This document shows positions 34,837 through 41,882 of a stretch of DNA of 64,000 nucleotides, in pieces. Under the pieces are notes generated by a model. That model saw nothing but the letters and a program-made list of their open reading frames with translations, was not told the origin of the DNA and ran no database searches. How positions within the stretch are numbered: position 1 is the stretch's first letter; the number at the start of each line of letters is the position of its first letter. Both the position numbers and the translations under genes were made by a program. The DNA is taken from the NCBI RefSeq assembly GCF_052180275.1, contig NZ_CP197465.1:248001-312000 (forward strand), read 5' to 3'. This DNA comes from Kumtagia sp052180275 (GTDB lineage: Bacteria > Pseudomonadota > Alphaproteobacteria > Rhizobiales > Rhizobiaceae).

Positions 34837-35012
34837 CGGAACCTTCCGAGCCTAGCGCGGTTGCGCCGCCACCGGGAACGGAAGGCGATTCGTCCTGTTG
34901 AAAGCTCATTTCTCGCTTTTCAACATCTGGCACTCCGCAATAAGAAAAAGAAAAAGGGGAGGGACCGTGAGATTCGGTCCGGCATTATTTGCCAAAGTCT
35001 TATGATGAGCAC

Positions 35013-35837
35013 ATGGAAGCGTGGCTTGCTGACGACTTTGGTCGCCCGTTCCGCGCGCGGCGTTACCTCAAAGGATTTTATTACAATAGACTGCCGCGGG
35101 ATTTTCGATTCGCCGGCGTGCTGCATTGGTTGGCAAAGACCAGCCTGGCATCATCGGCGCCGGCAGTCGCCTTTTACTACGGGTCTGTGGGCAGTGCGAC
35201 GGCTGCAATAACCGCAGCGGCAATTTTCGGCGGCCATTCCATTGTAAGTTTTCTCGACCGAATGTCGAAAGACAAAGCTGCGGGGTCGAGCGAACGGCAG
35301 GCCGAGATGATGGTCCGTTTGGGTGATTTGCTGAACGGCTTCAAAGGGAAATCTGTAGCCTCGTCGGATAGAGATGACGTTATTCGCGCATGTCTCGGCA
35401 TCCTTGAAAACTATGTGAGGATGATCACGCTGTCTAAGAAGGGCGACATCTCCGTATCGCTGGTACTTTTCGTCGGAGCGAGTTCAACGAAGATGAAGGT
35501 GCGCCACCGCAATGCTGGTAACGACAGGCCGACGAACCGGGAATTCCCGGCAACCCATCTTGCCGGCTACCGAGCCTGTCAGCGGGGCACCGAACCACGT
35601 GTTGTTCACGACCTACGTGAATTCCCACGGGAGGCAATGGTAAGCCCCACGCAATCTGCGGTGACATACCGTTCGATCTTCATAGTGCCGGTAGCCAGCC
35701 AGACGAATGATGGCCCAAAGGTGAAAGGCTTTGTATCAATAGACAGTCCGCGTCCATATGCGTTTTACGGGAACCGTTCGAATATGATAATGGTTACGTG
35801 TGAGCCTGTTTTCAGTCGCATCAACGAACTGATCTAG
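35013..35837 (+). CDS. Unknown membrane protein with GAF-like C-terminal region
   Basis: About 274 residues from the ATG at 35013; a TTG at 34989 adds eight. Hydrophobic helices at about 50-85 (SAPAVAFYYGSVGSATAAIT) are followed by a soluble helical part. A C-terminal region (SIFIVPVASQTNDGPKVKGF then VSIDSPRPYAF) resembles the core strands of a GAF sensor domain. GC is lower than in the surrounding phage genes, suggesting separate acquisition. Placement beside the lysis cassette fits a superinfection or host-interaction gene, but this is inference. Confidence 0.6.
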   Translation: MEAWLADDFGRPFRARRYLKGFYYNRLPRDFRFAGVLHWLAKTSLASSAPAVAFYYGSVGSATAAITAAAIFGGHSIVSFLDRMSKDKAAGSSERQAEMMVRLGDLLNGFKGKSVASSDRDDVIRACLGILENYVRMITLSKKGDISVSLVLFVGASSTKMKVRHRNAGNDRPTNREFPATHLAGYRACQRGTEPRVVHDLREFPREAMVSPTQSAVTYRSIFIVPVASQTNDGPKVKGFVSIDSPRPYAFYGNRSNMIMVTCEPVFSRINELI

Positions 35838-35846
35838 AGGGCCAAG

Positions 35847-36047
35847 ATGTCTGCCGCGCTCGCTTCAAACGATCACAACATGCATACGTCACAGCAATCG
35901 ACACGCCTTGCAGAACTGCGGGCCGCCGCTGCCGAAATTAGGCGTCGACATGCTGCCCGCGAGATAACGGCCTATGAGGCCGCACAGGAACTCGACGCTC
36001 TCGCAAAGCGAAACATGACTCTGCTGGACAAACTGCTCACCTTTTAG
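35847..36047 (+). CDS. Small helical unknown protein
   Basis: A 66-residue protein with AGAGGG upstream of the ATG at 35847. The helix TRLAELRAAAAEIRRRHAAR suggests a coiled coil. It is the last plus-strand gene before the convergent lysis cassette, and the shared terminator follows its stop. Confidence 0.58.
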   Translation: MSAALASNDHNMHTSQQSTRLAELRAAAAEIRRRHAAREITAYEAAQELDALAKRNMTLLDKLLTF

Positions 36048-36053
36048 AAACGC

Positions 36054-36084
36054 AAAAAGCCCCGCCGGCCGGAGCCAGCGGGGC
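36054..36084 (-). terminator. Intrinsic terminator of the late operon
   Basis: On the minus strand a 7-base perfect stem (gccccgc/gcggggc, 12-base loop) runs into TTTTT. It lies 29 bases after the holin stop and so ends the long structural transcript. It is also just after the plus-strand gene stop at 36047. A degenerate copy is at 26.8 kb. Confidence 0.8.
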
Positions 36085-36112
36085 GACCATATTGCCGACG
36101 CCGGGGAAATGG

Positions 36113-36448
36113 TCAGTCGGCAGCGGCCCTCGGCCTGATCCATCGTACGATGATCTCGAACAGGATGTCCGCGATCCACATCGCGCAGACACCGATCAGA
36201 AAGGCGGCGGCGTGTGTGCTGGCGACGTCATCCGCCGGCAGGGGTAGCCCGACCGACTTGATGTAATGAAGCACCGGCACGGTCAGATAGCCGGCGGCCA
36301 GCGCGCCGCAGATCGGCGAGGCCACCATCTCGCGCAGCTTGAACCGGCGATGCGAGAGCGCCCGCAGCACGCCGCCGGCAAGGCCGGCAACGACGATGGA
36401 GCCCTTGATCCCGAGAGCGTTCAGAAGGTCGTTCAGCATGCCGGACAC
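36113..36448 (-). CDS. Probable holin (phage membrane protein)
   Basis: A 111-residue protein with three hydrophobic segments: GSIVVAGLAGGVLRAL, ICGALAAGYLTVPVLHYI and AAFLIGVCAMWIADILFEII, ending in a basic tail. Small three-helix proteins next to an endolysin gene are typical class I holins. It is the last gene of the late operon. Identification is by position and topology, not by sequence family. Confidence 0.66.
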   Translation of the reverse strand: MSGMLNDLLNALGIKGSIVVAGLAGGVLRALSHRRFKLREMVASPICGALAAGYLTVPVLHYIKSVGLPLPADDVASTHAAAFLIGVCAMWIADILFEIIVRWIRPRAAAD

Positions 36449-36455
36449 GCCAGTT

Positions 36456-36701
36456 TTACTTGACCGGCGGCTGCGTCTTGAACAGGCCGCCGAAGCCGTC
36501 GCGGGCGACGTTGATGACGCTTTTCAGCACGCCCATGTCAGTGACCGCGAGCGTCGTGTAGGTCGGATCGATCCACGATGCCCAGCATTCCAGCCCGCCG
36601 GTCGGCAGCGTCGTGCAGCCCGTGGCCAGTAGGACAGCGGTCACGCCGGCCGTGGCGGCAATCGCGATGTTGAGGATGTTGTGGATCAGGTTCGAGTTCA
36701 T
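36456..36701 (-). CDS. Phage lipoprotein in the lysis cassette
   Basis: An 81-residue protein. The signal sequence (NIAIAATAGVTAVLLATGC) ends in a lipobox with acceptor Cys29, and the mature part is about 52 residues with one further Cys. It sits between endolysin and putative holin genes, the place where outer-membrane spanin (Rz1-like) lipoproteins are found. No inner-membrane spanin partner is evident. Confidence 0.62.
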   Translation of the reverse strand: MNSNLIHNILNIAIAATAGVTAVLLATGCTTLPTGGLECWASWIDPTYTTLAVTDMGVLKSVINVARDGFGGLFKTQPPVK

Positions 36702-36730
36702 GGAGGATTCCTCTCGGTTTTCGGTGAAGA

Positions 36731-37405
36731 TCAGCGGCGAATCCGCGAAAGCAGCCAGGCGAACCAGTCGACGGCCGGCTGCTCAATGATGATCGAAGGA
36801 GAGACGGGCGCGGGAGGCGGCGCAGGAACCGGGACGGACTCGACAGGCTTGGGCGAGGGCTCCGGAGCGGACGGCCTCGCCGCCATCTCGAGCGCCACGC
36901 TGCGCACGCTCTTGACGCGCGGCTCCCAGCCCTTGCCGAAGGTCGGCCAGAGCAGTTTGCCCTTCTTGTCCTTTGCCCGCTTCATGAACGCCAAGCGGTC
37001 GTCGCAGAGCCGGTTGATGACGGTCGCGTGCATCATCGCCCGTGTCGCGGTTAGCGTTGCAGGGCCGATCTTCCCGTCTTGCCTTACGCAGACCACACCC
37101 TGGAGATACTTCGCGGCCCGGTTCGGTCCGGAGTTAACGGCGAAGTCGAACACCGCATAGTCGACGCCGTCCGGCAGTTCCGCGCCTCCGACCACGTCCC
37201 AATAGTGCCGGCGATATACCGTGGCGAGCTGCGCATCCGTGATCTTGCGAAGATCATCCTTCGTCGCGGCCGGCTTCACATAGCGCCGGAACGTCGCCAG
37301 CGTGACGCCTTTCATGGTCGGTCCGCCAGGATCGGCAGGATTGTCCGCCCATCCGCCTTCGTGTTTCAGGACGAGCGAAAACGCCCGCTGGAAATTACGG
37401 TCCAT
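36731..37405 (-). CDS. Endolysin, glycoside hydrolase family 108
   Basis: A 224-residue peptidoglycan hydrolase. The GH108 core has catalytic Glu16 in LKHEGGWADNPADPGGPTMK, and a peptidoglycan-binding type 3 region follows (about 85-165: FDFAVNSGPNRAAKYLQG). A proline-rich linker and an aromatic tail (VDWFAWLLSRIRR) extend it. No signal peptide, so it needs the holin. The ATG at 37405 starts the family pattern. Confidence 0.93.
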   Translation of the reverse strand: MDRNFQRAFSLVLKHEGGWADNPADPGGPTMKGVTLATFRRYVKPAATKDDLRKITDAQLATVYRRHYWDVVGGAELPDGVDYAVFDFAVNSGPNRAAKYLQGVVCVRQDGKIGPATLTATRAMMHATVINRLCDDRLAFMKRAKDKKGKLLWPTFGKGWEPRVKSVRSVALEMAARPSAPEPSPKPVESVPVPAPPPAPVSPSIIIEQPAVDWFAWLLSRIRR

Positions 37406-37504
37406 GTGACGTGTCCTTTGTGTGAGTTCGGCGCGGATCGCGCACCGGCACATGATTTGCATTGGTCGAAGCAGAAGCTGCACGACTTTGCGAAACGGGT
37501 CGAA

Positions 37505-37639
37505 ATGGCACAGGAAGAGGATGGCAGCTGCTGGTCGACCAGGATCGCGATCCCGATCCTCTATCTTGGCATTGGCCTGACCGGCCCTTGGATGGCGCTC
37601 ATCGTGTGGGGAGCGCTACGAGGAGTGGGGGTGCTCTGA
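37505..37639 (+). CDS. Possible 44-residue membrane peptide, antisense to the late genes
   Basis: A short plus-strand frame in the gap between the endolysin and ABM genes. One hydrophobic helix (IAIPILYLGIGLTGPWMALI) and a short cytoplasmic head. The ribosome site is poor. It could be a small moron or chance. Confidence 0.32.
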   Translation: MAQEEDGSCWSTRIAIPILYLGIGLTGPWMALIVWGALRGVGVL

Positions 37640-37691
37640 GAGTGGGTTCGGAGGACCGACGAGTGACCGCTTACGACCCCTTAGCAGACCT

Positions 37692-38120
37692 TCAAAGCGG
37701 AGGTGATTTTTCATCCGTCGTTTTCGAACGGAACTCGCCAACCACCTCATACATGCCGGGATCAAATGTAGCGAATGACAGGGCTTCTTCGAGATATGGG
37801 CGCGGGGCTGGGTCTTGGCGCATGGCCTCATAGTCAGCGAGGCTGGCCCATTTAGCGTACATGGTGACCTTGCTGCCGTCTGTGCTGCGATGAAGGGTCG
37901 ACGAAATGAACCCAGGCGCTTTGCTGACGATCTCGCCCGTGACCTTGGTCAATATATCGACCAATCGCAGTTGGTCGGACGGATCGACTTGAAAGACATT
38001 GATGAAGACAATCACGGCGTTCCAACCTGGACGAAAAAGCGAATCGATCATACGAGAAGTAGGGTCGATGGACGCAGAGGCAACTGCCGTTTTCCACCCC
38101 ATTCCGGTCATCTGATCCAT
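37692..38120 (-). CDS. Antibiotic biosynthesis monooxygenase (ABM) domain protein
   Basis: A 142-residue protein. The ABM dimeric alpha-beta barrel is at about 33-125: IVFINVFQVDPSDQLRLVDI, GFISSTLHRSTDGSKVTMYA, KWASLADYEAMR. An N-terminal extension of about 30 residues is non-conserved, so a start nearer to residue 29 is possible. ABM proteins are small oxygenases or quinone-handling proteins. This one is unexpected between phage tail and lysis genes and is probably cargo. Confidence 0.8.
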   Translation of the reverse strand: MDQMTGMGWKTAVASASIDPTSRMIDSLFRPGWNAVIVFINVFQVDPSDQLRLVDILTKVTGEIVSKAPGFISSTLHRSTDGSKVTMYAKWASLADYEAMRQDPAPRPYLEEALSFATFDPGMYEVVGEFRSKTTDEKSPPL

Positions 38121-38153
38121 TTACCGAATCTCCTGTTAGAGGCGAGAGCTTGA

Positions 38154-38555
38154 TCAATCGCCTGCCGTCAGTTCGACGGTCTCGACCTCGCCCGCGCCGG
38201 CAGATTGGCCGTGCATCGTCAGGAAGTCCTCGTCATCCGGACCGCCACCGTACCTGACCTGGATGGTGACCTTGAACGACACAGCATTCTTGTCCGCATC
38301 CTCCGACCCAACGCCACCACCGATCTTGATCGTGTATTCTTCCCCCGCATTAAGTGCGATCGGCTCATTGATCGTCGGTTCGAACGCACCCCCGCCGAGT
38401 TGCTTGTCGCCGAGGGAAATCAGGCATTCGCTCTGGATGAAGGTTATGGCGACCGCGGTCGTGGCCTTGATGGTGACTTCGCCGAGGACGCTGGCGCCTT
38501 CCCCGGTCGGGTCGATGGTCGCGCTGCCGCTTACGATTTTCAGCTTGTTGGACAC
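38154..38555 (-). CDS. Phage structural-region protein, unknown
   Basis: A 133-residue acidic beta-rich protein (KLKIVSGSATIDPTGEGASV). It lies after the fibre gene and a beta-rich gene in the late operon. The composition fits a small tail or fibre accessory protein. No family recognised. Confidence 0.55.
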   Translation of the reverse strand: MSNKLKIVSGSATIDPTGEGASVLGEVTIKATTAVAITFIQSECLISLGDKQLGGGAFEPTINEPIALNAGEEYTIKIGGGVGSEDADKNAVSFKVTIQVRYGGGPDDEDFLTMHGQSAGAGEVETVELTAGD

Positions 38556-38582
38556 TGGTCTCTCCTGCTCAGGGGGGTCAGA

Positions 38583-39335
38583 TCACGCCGCAATGGCGAA
38601 AACCGGCTGCGCCAGGTACGGCTTGATCTTGCGGTTGTAGATCACGTTGGCCTCGTCCAGCGTGAAATGGCGGTTCGGGAAATAGCTGAACCACGGGACC
38701 TTGCAGCCGCCGCCGAATGAACCGCTATAGGCACTCAGAATGCGGATCAGGCGAGACGGGACGGTCACACGGGAGCCTGACGGCGCGGCCGATACCGCGT
38801 TGGTTGCATGCGTCAGATCGTCGATCCGGCACAGCGTCGCCGAAACGCGGAAATAGATCGTGGTGTAGGCCGCCGCGTTCGCGATGACGAGCGTCGCGAG
38901 ATTGTTGCCGGACGTATACATATTGAGCCGCAGCCGACATGTCGGAGCGCCAGTGCTATCGATCGCGAACAGACTCCATCCATTCGAACTCTGCCAGTTT
39001 CCGGCCATGTTCGGCTGGTTGGCAGTACCCGAGAACGTTGCATCCGTGGCGAAGGTCAGGAAGCCGCAGAATGTCTCGACCTCGATCAGATCGGTGTTGA
39101 GATAGGCCGATCCGGCGACGCCCTCGATATGGGTGGTGTCGTAGACGACTGAGCCGACCGGCGTGGCCAGCGTGCCAACCCCGCGCGGGGCGCGGTTGCG
39201 GGTGGACTTGGCTTGCACCCCTTGAAGGGTGAAGGTCCCGTCTCCAGCCTTGTTTCCACCCGGCATCCCGAGCAAGATGACAGGGCTGTCGTTGTTGATC
39301 GCAGTCAGCGACCGTTCCGCAAGGGCTCCGCTCAT
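38583..39335 (-). CDS. Phage tail fibre-associated protein, unknown
   Basis: A 250-residue beta-rich protein (IYFRVSATLCRIDDLTHATN; PWFSYFPNRHFTLDEANVIY). The pattern suggests a concanavalin-like jelly-roll lectin domain, but this is by eye. It follows the fibre gene by 12 bases and may bind sugars at the fibre tip. Confidence 0.6.
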   Translation of the reverse strand: MSGALAERSLTAINNDSPVILLGMPGGNKAGDGTFTLQGVQAKSTRNRAPRGVGTLATPVGSVVYDTTHIEGVAGSAYLNTDLIEVETFCGFLTFATDATFSGTANQPNMAGNWQSSNGWSLFAIDSTGAPTCRLRLNMYTSGNNLATLVIANAAAYTTIYFRVSATLCRIDDLTHATNAVSAAPSGSRVTVPSRLIRILSAYSGSFGGGCKVPWFSYFPNRHFTLDEANVIYNRKIKPYLAQPVFAIAA

Positions 39336-39347
39336 GTCCTGGCTCCA

Positions 39348-41834
39348 TTAGGCGGCCACGGCGTCGATGTATTGGACGCACGCAGCATTGTTGAGGGGGA
39401 AGGGTTTGCCGACCATGGATGCGATGTTCGCCGATGCGTCATCGCCGTTCCCGGCATCGTAGGTGTAGTTGAAGATCGACACCGTCGGGTCGCTGTCGAA
39501 GACGTTGCCGCGCCCGGTCGTGGTCGAGCCGGCGTACCAGATGCGCGGCGTGCCGGTCGGAACAGATGCCAGGGTCAAGCGAATGCTGGCTTTGCCGACG
39601 ATCTCCGGCGTGCCGACGATGCCGATTTCCGCTCCGCCAGCGCCGAGGTCGGTGACCTTGAAGCCGCGCTTCGAATAAGTGGTCGGCGTGAACCCGGCTA
39701 GGACATCGTCGAACTTTATCGGTGGCGCCGGAACGTTGTAGGAGAGGATGATTTCGTTGGTGCGACGTCTAGCCTTGGTGATCTTGAGCGGCTGCCATCC
39801 CTCCCCGCCGAAGTTCGTCTTGTCGAACACCTTGGCTTCCATGGAGCCTTTCCACAGATAGCCGTTGCCATCCTTGTGGCCGTCGGACTTGGCCGAGTAC
39901 CGGTAGAGCGGCCCGACGCAGACGACATCCGAGAAGTTTTCCGCCATGTCGAGTTGGGCCATCTGGACGGCGAGGTTGGTCGTATCGTTTACCCAACTGC
40001 CGGTGCCGCCCGAGGTCTGGTGCAGCATCTTGATCGGCTTGCGCGCCTGGCCGTAGACGCCGGTGGAGATGTCGGTGTCGATGTCGTCGAGCAGTTGCCG
40101 AAGTTGGCTGTAATAGTCGGCATAGGACGTACCCTCGCCGACATTGGCCTCGCCGACGGCGATCAGCGCGGCAATCAGGCAGGACGCATCCTGCGCCGCC
40201 TTGACCAGCCCTGCGCCGCTGACGGTGCGGTCGAAGAAGGCCGTGCCCTTCGACAGTTGCAGCACGTTGCGGCCGCCGCGCCCGGTCGCGGTCATCACGA
40301 ATTTGCGGGTGGAGTCGGAGGCAAGCGCCTGCCGCTGCAGCCAGAGGAATTTTGCCATATCGGCGAAGCCGGTGGCGCTGTCGGAGCCATAGGCGCCGTT
40401 TAGCCAGCGGTTGGCCGGCGTCGGATCGAGCGCAGCCTGGTTGGCGACCAGCGCGTTGCCGGCGGCGTTGAGCACAGTCGGCACATAGGCATTGAGCGTC
40501 GCCGAGCCGCCGGCCGGGTTGAACAGCGAGCTTGCCGCGTTGAGCGAATGCAGGCTGTTGCCCAGCATCAGCGCGTCGTGGATCTGCGCCGCCTGCTTGA
40601 TCCAGTGGCCGACCGCGTCCTGCGAAAGCGACTGGCCGTACATGATGACATGGCACACCGACGCCATGAATTTCTGAAGGAGCGGGTTGCCTTTCGTCTT
40701 GACCAGCGCGGAGGCTGCCATGGCCTCGCCGTCGAACGCGGCAATCTCGCTGGCATCGAACGCGCTGAACCCGCCCCCGCCGCCCGGATAGATGTCACCC
40801 GAGAAAGTATGAAAGCCGCCGCCGACGTCGGTCCAACTCACCGGTTGGCCGTACCGGTCAACCCCGCTTGCGTGCTTTACGATGTCGTCTTCCCATTCGA
40901 TCGGCGACAGCATCGAGGTATCGTTGCCGGCCATGACGAAGCCGCCATCGGAGTGACGAAGGGAGGCAAACAGCGCTTGACCGAACTTGTCGTGCGCGAT
41001 GAACAGGCCGATGTCGTCGCCGTCGAGTTCGTAGGCCGATACGCCTTCCGCCAGACGTCGAAGATACACGACGCCGCCCGCCGCCTTCGCGAGGACAAGA
41101 TCGTTCGGATTGGCCTGCATGGCCTCGCCCGCATTCCAACCGATCAGCGTCGCACTCGGGATAACGGTGCAGCCATCATCGACGATGACGAACCGTTCCC
41201 GGCCGTTGGTCAGTGTGACGGCGGTAACAGTGGTGGTTCCGGTCAGGTGGAGCAGATCGCCCGTGGCAGCATCGAGATCGATGGTCGAGGCCGTGGCGAT
41301 GTTGGAACCGACCCCGCGCAATGCGTCGAGGGCGGACGGCACCGCGACGTTCTGCTTGTCGATTTCGTCGAACACCATGGCGTCGGCGCCGACGTTCGGT
41401 GCGGTTGTTGCCTGCAAGCCGAAATAGCGGCCGATATTGGCGGAGCCGCCTTTGATGTAGAATGGCTGGCCGAACAGTTCCTCGCCGTCATCGAAGGAGG
41501 ACATGCGTGGCCATGCTCCGGCCGCGGAAATGTACGGGCCGGTCTTGGTCGGATCGGCATGGTTCTTCACCATGACCTTGCTGTTCGATGTCAGCGTGCC
41601 GTCGATGGTCTGCTCGCCCGACAGGGTGATGTTTGTCGTCGTCGCCAGGTCCAGCGTGAAAACTGGCTTCTGGCCCGCATCAACGACCGTCTGGAGAGCG
41701 GCGAACCGCTCATCGAGCGCCACGCCGATCGGCGCGATTGCGGTTTTCGGCGGGTTTTTCTTTCCAGACGAGGGCACGCCAGGCGTGATGTACTTCCCCC
41801 ACGCGCCCTCGAAGAGGTCGGTAAACGACACCAT
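39348..41834 (-). CDS. Tail fibre/spike with embedded SGNH (sialate O-acetylesterase-like) domain
   Basis: An 828-residue protein. The first 160 residues form a virion-attachment region with repeated beta patterns (TNITLSGEQTIDGTLTSNSK). Around residues 390-660 an esterase-like domain appears: nucleophile block IMYGQSLSQ with Ser402, then GRGGRN at 518-523, GE at 561-562, and a D651-x-H653 dyad in SDGHKDGNGY. That order is the one seen in SASA/DUF303 carbohydrate esterases. The C-terminal 170 residues are beta-rich. It probably deacetylates host polysaccharide during adsorption. Confidence 0.78.
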   Translation of the reverse strand: MVSFTDLFEGAWGKYITPGVPSSGKKNPPKTAIAPIGVALDERFAALQTVVDAGQKPVFTLDLATTTNITLSGEQTIDGTLTSNSKVMVKNHADPTKTGPYISAAGAWPRMSSFDDGEELFGQPFYIKGGSANIGRYFGLQATTAPNVGADAMVFDEIDKQNVAVPSALDALRGVGSNIATASTIDLDAATGDLLHLTGTTTVTAVTLTNGRERFVIVDDGCTVIPSATLIGWNAGEAMQANPNDLVLAKAAGGVVYLRRLAEGVSAYELDGDDIGLFIAHDKFGQALFASLRHSDGGFVMAGNDTSMLSPIEWEDDIVKHASGVDRYGQPVSWTDVGGGFHTFSGDIYPGGGGGFSAFDASEIAAFDGEAMAASALVKTKGNPLLQKFMASVCHVIMYGQSLSQDAVGHWIKQAAQIHDALMLGNSLHSLNAASSLFNPAGGSATLNAYVPTVLNAAGNALVANQAALDPTPANRWLNGAYGSDSATGFADMAKFLWLQRQALASDSTRKFVMTATGRGGRNVLQLSKGTAFFDRTVSGAGLVKAAQDASCLIAALIAVGEANVGEGTSYADYYSQLRQLLDDIDTDISTGVYGQARKPIKMLHQTSGGTGSWVNDTTNLAVQMAQLDMAENFSDVVCVGPLYRYSAKSDGHKDGNGYLWKGSMEAKVFDKTNFGGEGWQPLKITKARRRTNEIILSYNVPAPPIKFDDVLAGFTPTTYSKRGFKVTDLGAGGAEIGIVGTPEIVGKASIRLTLASVPTGTPRIWYAGSTTTGRGNVFDSDPTVSIFNYTYDAGNGDDASANIASMVGKPFPLNNAACVQYIDAVAA

Positions 41835-41882
41835 GAGATAGTCTCCAGATCGTGCGGATAGGAATGCTGCGGCGATGCCGCG

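Noticed and set aside
40548..41861. 437-codon plus-strand open frame
   Set aside because: Antisense shadow of the tail fibre gene.
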